Below, one piece after another: positions 45,571 through 58,129 of a DNA stretch of 64,000 nucleotides (position 1 is its first letter; each line of letters begins with the position of its first letter). This DNA is from Maratus speciosus. Taxonomy: Eukaryota > Arthropoda > Arachnida > Araneae > Salticidae. The stretch is from NCBI GenBank assembly GCA_963932465.1, contig OZ010791.1:321342283-321406282 (forward strand), read 5' to 3'. Both the position numbers and the translations under genes were made by a program. The notes beneath the pieces were generated by a model that worked only from the letters and a program-made list of their open reading frames with translations, ran no database searches and was not told the DNA's origin.

Positions 45571-48544
45571 CTAGCAAACCCCGCGGCTTTGCTCGCGTAA
45601 TAGTTGAAATATGGCAAGTGATATTTGCATGAGTATTTTCAGTTAGAAGTACACCTTTTGGAATAATTCAAAAATTACAAATTAAGCCACAGTTTGACTA
45701 AACTCCATTATAAAAGTGCAATAGACAGAAAGGAGATTTTAATTAATAAGAAGAGCTAAAACTAATTCCAAATAAATGATAATTTAGAAAGTATTTTGAG
45801 ACTTTTATGCTTATTTCATACGCTCATTTCAGTATTCATTTGAAGTTTTGAATTTTTTAGAAACCATCTTAACACATTTACATCTTAAAATTAACCATCA
45901 GGTCAAATTCCAAGCTTCTTGTCTAACAGTCTATCACCTCTCTGGTGTTAGTGGCACCAACATAAAATGCCGAAACAGAGTTGAAATAGAATGCCTCGAA
46001 AAATGTTGAAACAGAGACTGTCACCATTAATTTGCCAATGTTAACCATGAAATCGGTTGGCATTTCCTAATATTCTATAGAAAACTGAATTTAGATGTTT
46101 TTAAAGCCTTTCTTGTTGTTTCTGCCAACCAAGTGATAGTGACACCGGCATAAAATATAGCGCGTATAGGATCATGGACTATTAATCTTGATTCGCAACC
46201 AGTAACTTCTGTAATCGGTTTATTATTTCCTGAGATTCCATAGAAATCGTAATTTGGGACACTTTTAGAATGCTTTTCGCTTCTTCCCTTCGCTTCATTC
46301 CTTTTTAATTTCGAATTTATTTTCGACTGTTCTTAGAGGACATTTATATTTATAAGTAACTACCGTGCTACATTTAAAGTTTCTTGCCTCTTCAGTACCG
46401 CAGAAATTGCAATTTAGAAAGTTTTTTGCTCCACCGAGATAAAAAATAACTTATGTTTGAGCCGGTTTTATTACCATCAATTTTCAACCACTATGTTTCA
46501 AATCGGTTTCGTAACTGCAAACAAATCGTAATTTAGAACGCTTATAGAAAGCTTTTCACTCACTTCATCCTTTTAAATTTGGAATCCTTTTCGAAAATTT
46601 CGACAATCTTTAGAAAGCATTTGCACCTTTGAAGTAATTACCATTCCAAATTTAAAATGTTAGACCCCCTCAATAACGCAAAAAACGCAATTTAGAAATT
46701 TTTTTTGCTCCTGTAACACTTAGGTGGTAGTAAAAAAGAACGTAAAATATAGGCTATGTTGGAGCGGGGACTGTCACCATCAATTTGAAAGCATTACTTC
46801 TGAAACTATTACTTACCAATTCTTATCACAAAAATAACAGTTTAGACCGTTTTTTAAATGCAACCGCAAGGTAATAGTGACGCCAACATGCATTAGATCC
46901 CATATTGGAGCAAGGTCTGTCATCATCAATTTCCAACAATTACTTTTGAAATCGGTTGGGTACTTTCTGAGATTACATAGAAATCATCGCAATTTAGAAC
47001 GTTTTTCGTCCATTTTTACCCCTTTTAATTATCGAATTATTTAGGAAATGTTCTTAGAGATAATTTATATCTTATAAGTAACTAACATGCCTAGTTTCAA
47101 GTTGCTAGCCCCTGCAGTATTACAAAAGAAAATGCAATTTAGATAGTTTTTTGCTCCTTCACTCCCTTTGGTATAGTGGCACCGACATGAAATACAGCCT
47201 ATGGTAGAGCGAGGGCTATCACCATCGTTTTCACACCATTATTTTTCAAATCGGTTCGGTACTTCCTGAGGTTGCGTAGAAATTGTAATTTAGAAGGTTT
47301 TTTAGAACGCTTTTCGCTCATTTTCACGCCCTTTAAATTTCGATTTTTTAGAAAATGTTCTTAGAGATCCTTTCTGTCTTATACATAATTGCCCTGCCTA
47401 TTTTCACGATTCTAGGCCCTACAGTAACACAAAAATTGCAATTTAGAATGTTTTTTGCTTCTGCAACCCCTAGGTGGTAGTGACACCGACATGAAATAGA
47501 GCCTACGTTGGAGTAAGGGCTGTCATCATCAATTTCCAACCATTACTTTTGAAATAGGTTGGGTACTTTCTGAGATTGCGTAGAAATCGCCATTTAGAAA
47601 GTTTTTTTAGAACTGTTTTCGCGCATTTTCACCCCTTTTAAATTTCGAATCTTTTAAGAAATGTTCTTAGAGATCATTTATATCTAATAAGTAGCTACCA
47701 TTCGAAATTTCATGTTTCTAGGTCCTACAGTAACACAAAAATCGCATTTTCGAACGTTTTGTTTTTGCTCCTGCTCCCCTTTGGTGATAATGGCACCGAC
47801 ATAAAATGTAGCCTATGTTGGAGCAATGGTTGTTACCATCATTTTGACACCATTATTTTTGAAATCGGTTTGGTACTTTTTAAGATTGCGTAAAAATCGT
47901 CATTTAGAACGTTTTTATAACGCTTTTTGCTCATTTTCACCCCTTTTAAATTTCGAATCTTTTAAGAAATGTTCTTACGGATCATTTATATCTAATAAGT
48001 AGCTACATTGCAAAATTTATGTATCTGGGCCCTTCAGTAACACAAAAATCGCAATTTCGAACGTTTTTTTGCTCCTGCACCCCCTTTGGAAGTAGTGGCA
48101 CCGACATAAAATGTATCCTATGTTGAAGTAAGGCTTGTCACCATCATTTTGACACCATAATTTTTAAATCGGTTTGGTACTTCCTGAAATTGCGTAAAAA
48201 TTGCCATTTGGAATGTTTTTTAGAATGCTTTTCGCGCATTTTCACCCCTTTTTAATTTCGATTTTTTCAAGAAATGTCCTTAGAGATCATTAGTATCTTA
48301 TAAGTAACTATCATTCCAAATTTCATGTTTCTAGGCCCTTCAGTAACACAAAAATCGAATTTTTAGAACGTTTTTTGCTCCTGCACCCCTTTTGGTCAGT
48401 GGCATGGACATAAAATATAGCCTATGTTCTAAGTTGGACTAACACCATGATTTTGATACCATTACTTTGGGAATCGGTTCGGTAGTTCCAGAACTTACCT
48501 CCTACAAATAAACAATTTTTACCTCTTTATAATATTAGTATAGA
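45571..48544 (-). mobile_element. Helitron with internal tandem array
   Basis: On the minus strand it begins TCTATACTAATATTATAAAG after an A and ends GCGAGCAAAGCCGCGGGGTT TGCTAG before a T. This is the A|TC...CTAG|T signature with a GC-rich hairpin before the end. Both termini are common wordings for animal Helitrons. The interior is dominated by a ~306 bp tandem array and shows no Rep/helicase coding, so it is non-autonomous. Confidence 0.75.
46320..48490. repeat. ~306 bp degenerate tandem array
   Basis: AAATGTTCTTAGAGATCATT with ATATCTTATAAGTAACTACC recurs near 47051, 47357, 47662, 47968 and 48275 (spacing 305-307). More diverged units lie near 46336 and 46606. Each unit also has CAGTAACACAAAAATCGCAA, TTTTTTGCTCCTGCACCCC, GGCACCGACATAAAATATAG and GAAATCGGTTCGGTACTTCC. 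Units within the last five are most alike, indicating expansion from that side. Confidence 0.75.
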
Positions 48545-50532
48545 TTAATAGTATCATTTTTTTTTAAGAGGCTATTTTTTTTGTAAGATTGTTTAGACAA
48601 AGTTAATGACCTTTTAGGCTTCTTCCACGTGAATAACAGTTCTTTTTTTATGTTAGGTGGTATATGTTCCGAGGGTGGCAAACATTATTTTAGAGATACT
48701 TAGATGATGCATGACCAAAAAGTAGTTGGGAATCACTGATATAATAGTACTGAGACTTAATACATCATATTTTTCTTGGAAAATTGTAAGCGTAACATTT
48801 GCACTTATTTCACAGGGAGGGAAACGATTTTTTCTTATTCATTCAATCAGTTGGCATTAATTGTTGGTGGCGTAAAAAAATTTAATGCAGCATTATTTAC
48901 AGTATATAATGCTGATATATTTTTCTTTTTTTAACACTTTCCACACAGCTGAAAAGTGTTGAATTCGGTTTGTCTGTCCTTGCTCTAACACACGTAAAAA
49001 AACGCGGATTTCCATGCAATTGAAATATGTTAATGATGCTTACCATGGCATGTTCGGTATTATATATGAAGGGTGTAGCATTAAAAGTTCACTCAAAGGG
49101 GCACTCAAAAGAAATCCATTACATTATCGTATACTATGGGAAAAAATCGTTTGCAGAGTATTTTAATGAAATTACGCTATTTGAAATGTATTGAAACTGA
49201 TATAAATCACTGAATTTTCCGACAAGATGACTACTACAGAAGAGGGCATTCATAGCATTTGTCGTTCTTTTACAGGGACACACAAAAGAAATCGGTTACA
49301 GTACTGTCTTTGAGCACTAATTGCTGGAAGTGCGTTTTTAAATTTAACTAATTTTATACATGTTACTCGTTGTATATAAATTCTAAACCTCATGTACAGG
49401 GCTGCACAAACGAATTCGCTTGCCATTGTCCTTATTAACGGAAATTTCTGAAGGGGAATTTTCAACTGGGGTATGTATTTCCTAACTGAACTAGATTTTT
49501 GCATGCATTTAAGTTAATAGATACCAATCTATATATCAAATTCCGATTGTAGATGGGAACAGTTGAAATTGGGTTTTGAAATGTGTTATGCTTTTCCATA
49601 TGGTTGAATTAGACATAGTATTTTAACTCATTACACAGTGAAGTTTTGTTACATTATTCTGAATGTGTTGGAAGGTGTTTCATAATCTATGCTTGATGCA
49701 TTATATTTTCTTTCTTGTTTTATTAGAAAGCAACATTGTTTTGAAGATAGCGTTTTTTAAAAGAATTCAGTCCTTGTATTTTTTGACAATCTTATCGTCA
49801 AATATATATCAACAAAACAAAATCCTTAAAATATAATATAGATCGTATCAAATAATTAGTATCAAGCCTTATGGCTTTTTGATATAATTTAAACAATTAT
49901 TTTTTTTATGTTAAATTATTTTAATTTTCTGAAGTTACTTATTCCCTTTAATTATTTAAAAGTACCCTGTATAATAATAATAAAAATGTATGTTATATCA
50001 TGAAAATAAAACAATCTACGCCGATTCTATAACATCCACACTTTTATTATGACAGAATGCAATTTCTAAAGAGATTACGCAAATATGGAATTCAAAATAT
50101 TCATTGCAGCTGTGCACATTTTTTCAATGTATGAAAATATATGCGATTTCACGAAAAATATAAAGTAAAATATTTACTATAATGATTCGAGCTTTGTTAT
50201 TATTGGTGCTTATCATGTTTTCCAAAATAGATATACACCCCCCCCCCCCCCTAATGAAACATGGCTTTATTTGGAAGCGTGTTTTTATATTAGTTTAGTA
50301 ATTTTTGTTTCAAACACCTCAGTTCTATTGAGAACGTATAGTCATTATTTGATTATTATACATATATAAATTTGAATTTTAAAACATTGTTTTGAGAAAA
50401 TGGCAAGAGATATTTTAAAATATAAAAAAAAACAAAGAGAGAAGACGAAACAAATGCGATATTAATTGGCCATGCTGATTATACGCGTAATCTGTTACAG
50501 AATAGATTGGATAGCTTAAAAAATATTAAATA
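48545..50532. other. Unannotated AT-rich stretch
   Basis: No gene or element end was recognised. A run of C lies near 50238-50251. The 84-codon minus-strand frame at 49250-49504 has no domain signature. Confidence 0.4.
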
Positions 50533-51670
50533 CAGTCAGACCTCTATTTAACGAACCTCTATTTTGCGAATTTCTCTATTTTGCAAAGTTTTCCTTGGAA
50601 CCAAGAACATTTTGCAAATTTCTTCGTAAAATAACCTTCAAATAGCGAAGTGCATTCTCTATTTAACGAACTTTTTCTTGTGATCTAAATTTTTTTTTCT
50701 CGGGATTTCTCAAAATATTTCTGGACATTTCAAACTTATTCTTTCTTTAAACACATTTTATGATGTTCAATGGCCTTGAACTGGTTTTACCAGGCACCTT
50801 CTTTGTCAGCAGTGAAAATTCGGTAAGTACGGAGGACGAAGACGATAATCCCTTAGAGTAACTTTAAAAAAGGTGGATACAAATGAGAAAAAAAGAAGAA
50901 ATAAACCATGATGTGCTGATTGATGATTCTATTTCACTTAATTCTGAAATTGAGACCCCGGAAACACTATCCGAATTGAATATTTTCGACAGTGTGAAAA
51001 ATAAAAACAATACAGCAATGCATTGCGATGAGACGAATATGATGATGATGGAAATGTTCATGATGCAGGAATTAACAGAACTTCGTATGATGAAATGCTA
51101 AAATCATTTGAAACGATTCGACGCGGATTATAGTTAGAAGAAAATACGCATGAAGGTGTTTTTGGTGTATTGCAAAGATGCGAGACGTATTATGTGAGAA
51201 AGCACTTTTTAAAAGAAAAAACTCAAACAAAATTAACAGAGTTTTTCATAAACTAAATTTAAGAACGCATATGTTAATGTATGGTTCAAATTATTTGTTA
51301 TAATAATAATAAATACGATAAGGTCATTAAAATTCGTTAATTTTAATGTAAAACTATTTATTTTAAACAGAAAATACAATGTATTCCCGAACAATGTTTT
51401 GTTTTCCTTGCAGATTTAAAAGATTTAAATACATAGAAAAAATGAATTGATGATGGATATTGGTGGGTAAAATAAATAAAACAAATCGATATAATTTATT
51501 AAAAAACATGTGATTAATTACTTTTAGTAAAAATATTTAGTGATTATGAATATAAAATCTGTTTTATGTAGTTTAAAGTATTTTAAAAGGTGAATCTCTA
51601 TTTAACGAATTTTCCATATAACGAACTTTTTTCCGGGATTTAGCGACTTCGTTAAATAGAGGTTCGACTG
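50533..51670 (+). mobile_element. Tigger element, internally deleted
   Basis: The 1138 bp element is flanked by TA (50531-50532, 51671-51672). The left end CAGTCAGACCTCTATTTAAC and the reversed right end CAGTCGAACCTCTATTTAAC are near-identical over ~24 bases. Repeats of CTCTATTTAACGAA recur inward at both sides. A decayed C-terminal piece of transposase lies inside; the catalytic part is deleted. Confidence 0.8.
50880..51256 (+). pseudogene. Tigger transposase C-terminal remnant
   Basis: The frame at 50883-51101 reads MRKKEEINHDVLIDDSISLN, acidic and loosely folded, as in the tail of Tigger/Jerky transposases. After a frame change near 51050 a second frame continues SYDEMLKSFETIRRGL, a stop, LEENTHEGVFGVLQRCETYY, then KEKTQTKLTEFFIN and a stop at 51254. 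The KQT.LT.FF ending is the usual C-terminus of these proteins. The DDE catalytic domain is absent. Confidence 0.6.
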
Positions 51671-51898
51671 TATTTCCTTTTTTTTCAGACAAATTTTAGC
51701 TCCTTATATAGTTATTCGAATACTTTTTCTCAAACAAAAGGTTGCATATTTTGTATTCTAGACTTTACAATTAAATATTCGCTTATTTTTTTTATATTAT
51801 CTGATTTTCAAGTAATGTGCGTTTAATCTGTTAGAATTCGCGCTCAAAATTACAGTTAGTTAAAAAATTACACGGAAAATATTCCTTATTCCAATATA

Positions 51899-51932
<34 letters not shown>

Positions 51933-51963
51933 TTTTTTTGCCACTGTACATGTCCACACAGAA
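51671..51963. other. Spacer with (TA)n and poly-T tract
   Basis: AT-rich sequence ending in a (TA)n run followed by about 24 T (51895-51939), directly before the 182 bp satellite. Confidence 0.6.
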
Positions 51964-52432
51964 GTATATTACTACATCATGTAATTGCATACTGCAATAA
52001 CATGCTATTTCATATTGTTATATTTTACTCATATATTCAAAATTCACATTTATAATATTATTAGGATTACCTATAGATGAATATAACATAGATGGTACCA
52101 AATAATTTCTACAAAAGCGTCTAACTTTTTTGAAATAATTTCTTACAATATGTGTATTACTATATCTAAATACGTACCACAATAAAAAGCAATTTCATAT
52201 TGTTATATTTTCCTCATATATTCAAAATTGACACTTATAATGTTATCAGGCTTACCTGTAGATGAATATAATATAGATGGTACTAAGTAATTGGTACCAA
52301 AACGCGTGTTTTTATGTAATTTATTACTATATGTATATTACTATATGTAAATACATATCACAATAAAAAGCAATTTCATATTTTTATATTTTCTTCATAC
52401 ATTCAAAATTCACATTTATAATATCATTAGGA
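51964..52432. repeat. ~182 bp satellite array, left part
   Basis: Units carry TTACCTATAGATGAATATAA, ATAGATGGTACCAAATAATT, CACAATAAAAAGCAATTTCA and TTATATTTTCCTCATATATT. Starts near 52070 and 52252 give the 182-base period. The array stops at GGA of a GGATTACC site, where the Helitron entered. Confidence 0.75.
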
Positions 52433-53928
52433 CTAGCCGCCTCTGGAGACCAGTTAGTCTCCCTTAAATGTATGCTAAGCATTGCATCTTGTTACTTTCA
52501 TTCTTAAACTAATTTACTTGCACCATCCTTCCCAAATCCAAAGCTTCTGATAGAGAAGTCAAGAATTCTTTGCCATATTGATATATTTCATACATTTTTT
52601 TGTTATGCGTATTTCGTCTTTTTTGACAAATACCACTCAAATTCCGTAGCTGTAAAAATGAGGGAAATTTCAAGTTTTTAAAATTAGATTTGTTCATTAA
52701 TTAGCTAAATTAAACTTATTTTACTTAAACATGCTGTTACTTCTATGTTATTTTTTAGTATGAATAAATTTGTTTAAATTTTGCAAATCGTGCATTCTTA
52801 AATTTTTTTTTCGCTACTTTATAATTAAATAATGAATATATATGCTTTTGTTTTCATAAATTTGATTTCTGAGTTCATAAATACGACAATAAAGTAACGT
52901 AACTAAGAAAAATAGCAAAATAAAACCTTCGTGAATGCAAACCGTAAACAAACGCTAGCGCCGCCAATTTACCTACTATGACATCATAAGAATATTTTCC
53001 ATTCATTGTTGGACAACCTGCTTTGTGAATGATTACCTTCATAGTTTAATATTTTCTACCGCTCATGATGAGTGAATCTCCTGTGTTCGTTTACTTTATG
53101 AAGTGAGACAGTAAGCTGTCAACCTAATTTAAATTGAAGTTATCTTAGAATATATATTTATCTAAATGTAAATTGGAAACAATATTTTGATGTTAAAATG
53201 AAATATTTTAGTTTATGTTATCATTATTACGATTAGTTAAATATGTAAGTACTTTTCCACTACAGGGGCCTTGGCATTTATTTTTTATTTATTTATTTTA
53301 AAAAAAAAAGCTTGGTGCAATTAGGGCTTCAGAAAGTGAAATACGTTGACAAAATATATAAATAGCTTTATGAAAACAAACCTGGTGAACTTTTTATTTT
53401 TGTTTATATGTATTTATTTGCATATAAACATATTCTACATATAAATACAATATTTGTTTATATACAAATTACTTCTGTTCATATATAAAAATAGATTATT
53501 GCCTTCTTTAGATTAAATAAATTGCATACATATAAAAATAATTGCTTATGTGTATGAAATAGGATATAGATTGCCGGAAAATACGATGCCAATTATTTTT
53601 TTCTTGACAAGGACCTGTACTGGAAAAATACCTTTATTTATTTATTTTAGTTTAAAAGAGGTGAATGAAAGATATTTATTTTAAATGTATCTGATATATG
53701 TATTTAAATTTATGTGTTTTAAATAATAGTTATGCGTTTTAAATTAAATGGGTAGATAGGTTTATATTTTAAATGAAAGGATGGCGATGGAAGAATATTT
53801 GGCGATTTATCACCTGAGCCTGACTAAAATAAAAGTGCCGAAATGGCCGTTTGGCTCATATAAAAAGTGAAGCGTTCATCCCGGAACTTTTGATGACAGT
53901 CACATGACTTCGGCTATTATTATATAGA
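52433..53928 (-). mobile_element. Non-autonomous Helitron, copy 2
   Basis: On the minus strand it starts TCTATATAATAATAGCCGAA after A and ends CCAGAGGCGGCTAG before T. Removing it joins ATTAGGA to TTACCTATAG, the exact wording of the satellite unit, so the insertion point is certain and no bases were duplicated. Both subterminal regions match copy 1 at 129-1183. The interior is AT-rich and non-coding. Confidence 0.8.
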
Positions 53929-54305
53929 TTACCTATAGATGAATATAACATAGATGGTACCAAATAATTGCAACAAAAGCGTGTAACATTTGAAATAATT
54001 TATTACAATATATGTATTACTATATCTAAATACGTACCACAATAAAAAGCAATTTCATATTGTTATATTTTCCTCATATATTCAAAATTGACACTTATAA
54101 TGTTATTAGGCTTACCTGTAGATGAATATAATATAGATGGTACTAAGTAATTGGCACCAAAACGCATGGTTTTTTATGTTATTTATTACTATATGTGTAT
54201 ACTATATGTAAATACATACCACAATAAAAAGCAATTTCATATTTATATATTTTCTTCATACATTCAAAATTCACATTTATAATATTATTAGGATTACCTA
54301 TAGAT
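53929..54305. repeat. ~182 bp satellite array, right part
   Basis: The array resumes with TTACCTATAGATGAATATAA and repeats near 54113 and 54294. It ends at CTATAGAT, the left copy of the hAT target duplication. Confidence 0.75.
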
Positions 54306-56075
54306 CAACGGTCGACAACAGGTGGACCGCAGTCCACATTCGGACAGCGGACGGTCAAAGACTGGACCGCCAAATTTTTCAATTCGAATAAATAATTTAT
54401 TAATTATTAAATTATTTGTACATAGGATAGATACGTTTGGACGATAACCTTATCAATGTTTCTTATATTTTAAAAGTAATAGTGAGATTAATTTGATTTT
54501 ATAATAGTGATGCATAGCTGGTATGATGTCAAACGCAAAATCCTGCAGTGAAATAACCGTCTGCGTTTATGAAAATTACAAAAACTTGCTAGTAACCTGG
54601 CTACTATATTTGTCTCCACATATGTATGTGAAACAACTTTCGCCAAAATGAATTTTTTTTAAAGAAAAATATCGTTCGAGATTAACGGACGCCCAGCTTG
54701 AAGACACTCTTCGCATTTGCTGTTCACCACTTGAACCAAACTATAACAAATTGGCTCAAGACTGTAGGTGTAGGTTTTCGCATTAATTTTTTAACAAAAA
54801 GCTTTCTATTTTATTATGTGTATGTACAAATTTTCAGAATGTGTACCAGTGTATATAATAATTTTTCAGAACGAATACCTGACTTTTCTGTTTTCTATTA
54901 CATATATGTGACGTTTTGACGGCAAGTAGTTGGTATTGTCGAAAAAAAATGAGGGTTTCCATTCCTAAATAGCACAGGCGGCAGCCGATTGGTTTTAAAA
55001 TAATATAGAAAAATGAAGAATTAACACAAGGCAGTCGCTTGAAATATTATTCACTTTATTTCTACACTCACGATTGAATCTAGGGAAGATGCTCACTCCT
55101 TCCATGGTAAAAAGAATAAAGTCTATTCTCATCTCACAATTAGTTTTAAAAACACTCCATCTCTTGACTGCGTTCTATTCTTTAATCCGTTAACATCTAA
55201 CATCTATCACCCATTACGATACCGTTTCTTCCTCATTCTACACACATAATAAACAGTATTCATCCACCATTTTACTACCTCCATCGAGCAGTCACATTGA
55301 ATATCCAGTCTGCTACGACTGCAATCCACTACGTTCACCTCTACTTGCTAAAAACTAAAAAGCTTCTAAGCTCACAGCCGCTCTCTGGTTCCGCCATCCG
55401 TATTTATACTCCTCTCAAAAGATTGTTCTAAAAAATTCTTATATCCTCGCCCCAGATATCTAAAGCATAAACAAATGTTAAAATCTGTAGTCGAGATTAT
55501 GCAAAAATAACCCTTTTTTCCCTCTTCAGACGATAAAAGAAATGAATTTATGTCTGCGAAGTTTTAATCTTTGAAATATTTTAATTACACCTGGATATTT
55601 TAAATAAAAGAATAAATTGAAATAAGTAGGTTTTTTTTCTTTAAGACGGAATAATATTTTAGCAGTTAAATAAAGATTTAAGGGGAATATGATATACCGG
55701 GATTTAACAGCGGAATTTAATAGGAATTTAAATAATAAAAGTTTTATTAAAGAAATATAAATAATTGAGCCATTTTTAGATTTACGCAATTTGGAATAAA
55801 TATGAATTAAGATCTTAGAGATTAATAGACTAGGATTTTTAATTTAATAAGCCGGTATAATATACGGAATATTACTGAAAAAGGAAAATTTACATAAAAT
55901 ACTTTAAACTTCGCGCAAAAATTTAAATTTTGTAATATATATGTATGTCTGCATAAAAATAAAAATTTAAAAGTAATAAGTACTTATATTAATTATGTGT
56001 GTGTGTGTGTGGGGGGGGGGTGTCCGGACCTCGATAAAAATTTGGACCACATTTAAAACTACTTGCCGACACCTG
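54306..56075 (+). mobile_element. hAT element, internally deleted
   Basis: The 1770 bp element is flanked by CTATAGAT (54298-54305) and CTGTAGAT (56076-56083), an 8 bp duplication of a satellite word differing at one base. The left end CAACGGTCGACAACAG and the reversed right end CAGGTGTCGGCAAGTAG share the hAT pattern CA...GTCG.CAA. It carries a transposase C-terminal remnant. A GT/G run lies near 55997-56020. The remaining interior is non-coding. Confidence 0.75.
54583..54775 (+). pseudogene. hAT transposase dimerisation-domain remnant
   Basis: Reading across frame changes, the plus strand gives LASNLATIFVSTYVCETTFA, then KMNFF and KEKYRSRLTDAQLEDTLRIC with CSPLEPNYNKLAQDC. The hAT C-terminal dimerisation (hATC) domain of ZBED5/FAM200-type transposases reads similarly: FGSTY.CE..FS.MN..K.K.R..LTD..L.D.LR......P....L. 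The catalytic core and BED finger are missing. It is certainly non-functional. Confidence 0.65.
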
Positions 56076-56083
56076 CTGTAGAT

Positions 56084-58129
56084 GAACATAATGATGTCAC
56101 ATCGACAATATTGATTATGCTTCCGCTTTATCATTAGCTTTCTTTAAATAATATATTTAAGTATTAAGAATTATACATTAAGTTAAAACTGTTGTAAAAA
56201 AGAGTTGAAGTTCAATAATTTTGAAAAGAAATTATTTAGAAAAAAATATTAAGAAAAGTTATAAATAAAAAAATACTTAAAGATATTTTTCATCGTTTTT
56301 AAAGAATATTTCTCAAAATAATAATAAGGAAAATATATAGTCTTGAGTTATTTTATATTATCTTCAAATACTATATATTAAATAACGATTTCTAAATCAC
56401 TTTTTATATAGAAATTTTTTAATACAATTTCGCTATTTCTTCTTTTCCTTTAATGATGAATGAAAATGTAATTCACATTCAATTTGAAATATCTATTTTG
56501 GTTGGTGTAATTCTGCTTTTTGTATAAAAGCATGTGATATTGGAAAACAAATTCGATCTTTCATTCGCTTTTATGTTTGGTTCCTTTCTGCAAGTTTAAA
56601 TAATCAAAAGTTTTTCTTTCGTCTTGTAGATTAATACTTTTTCGTTTGTTGAATTTCCAAGTAATATCAATTTTAGAAAAGAAATTTTCAAAAACTTATA
56701 TATCATTTTCATTTAAAAATTGCATTTTATCAGGAAATATCAATAATGTTTACTTTTACAAAGAAAAAAATGATTTTGCCGGAAACATTTTAAAAAGAAA
56801 TGGAATTTCAAGGAATTTTCAAATCGTAAATGATTTCATCTTCAAAGACTTTACTATAAAAAGAAAACTCGTGTATATTAGTGTGATCAGAAACTTTGTT
56901 CTTTAAATTTATGCCATTAAAAAAATACTTATATTATTAACTTTTACATATTCATTGGCGTTTTTCCTAACAGTCAGAAAGTGGAATGATGCTGCCGTTA
57001 CGTCACAATTGTCGCGAATTGTCACAGTCACTTGGTAACCAATAAATCATTCATATATTTCACAATGACTGTCACTACACGATAATACACAATGATAGAT
57101 TTTATAGAGGTTTGGAACTCAGTATACTGTTGTTTTTTGTTTTGTTTTTTTTTACTGTTGATTTTACTATTAATTTATTGTTGATTCTTTAGACCTCAGT
57201 GCTGTGGATACCATAGTATACTGTTCGGTGGATTTTTCACCACGGTGATATTTAAATTTTCATCACATTTAGGTCACAGTGCTTTCAAGGCTGAATATTT
57301 AATAACATGAATTATTCTTATTTCCATTTGATTACATGCTCCTTTTTTCTTTTGAAGAGTATTTTGACCAACGAAGGATGAAAGAAATTGCAAACTTCGT
57401 ACTCTTCATTTCCTATGCCTTTCTCCTACAACGAAACCTTTTCTAATTTAACCCATTAAGGATTGCACCTTTTTATACTTGGCACAAATGAAGAAAAATT
57501 TTATTTTATACATATTAAGGTCCAATTAAGAGAAAAAAAGCGATGTTACAATTCTTTCGTGTGTGTGATATGAAATGTTAAAAAAAGTCACAAACTACAT
57601 TTTTGCCATATGAAAAACCTTCAAGCATTTTGTGTGTAGCTTTATATTACATTTACTACACAAGGCACACAGTTATAGTCTGACTGCAACAATAGCTGTA
57701 CCTTGAAATGCAGAATTTTATTTCATTCTTTATAGTGCATCTATGAATATCCTCTTCAGTTCCGAAGCTAAACTAATAATATAAATGCTTATTCATTGTT
57801 TTGTTTAATGACAGAAAAAATATCTTTTCTGAAATTGATCCATTAGGCGCTTAGTAATTTAGGTTCAAAAAAGTCCTTCCGGACAGTGCCGGGAGGAAGA
57901 GGTAACTTTCATATTCCTTATTTTTAAAAAGCAAGCTTATATTATTCAAACACAAAAAGTTCAATTTAGTGGAAAAGTTATTATAGGAGATTCAATACTA
58001 ATTTTTATCAATACTAAATCATTATGAATGAGAATTTCGCCAAATTAGTCAGCTTTATCAAAGCTGCTTTTATTTAAAGTAACTTATATTTGGTTGCCAA
58101 ATTCGGCGATATCTTGAAGTTCCTGCCAT
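56084..58129. other. Unannotated AT-rich stretch
   Basis: No gene or array was seen. The 86-codon frame at 56646-56906 is lysine/phenylalanine-rich without a domain. TTAACCCATTAAGGATTGCA near 57449 could be a piggyBac-like end, but see the rejected items. Confidence 0.4.
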
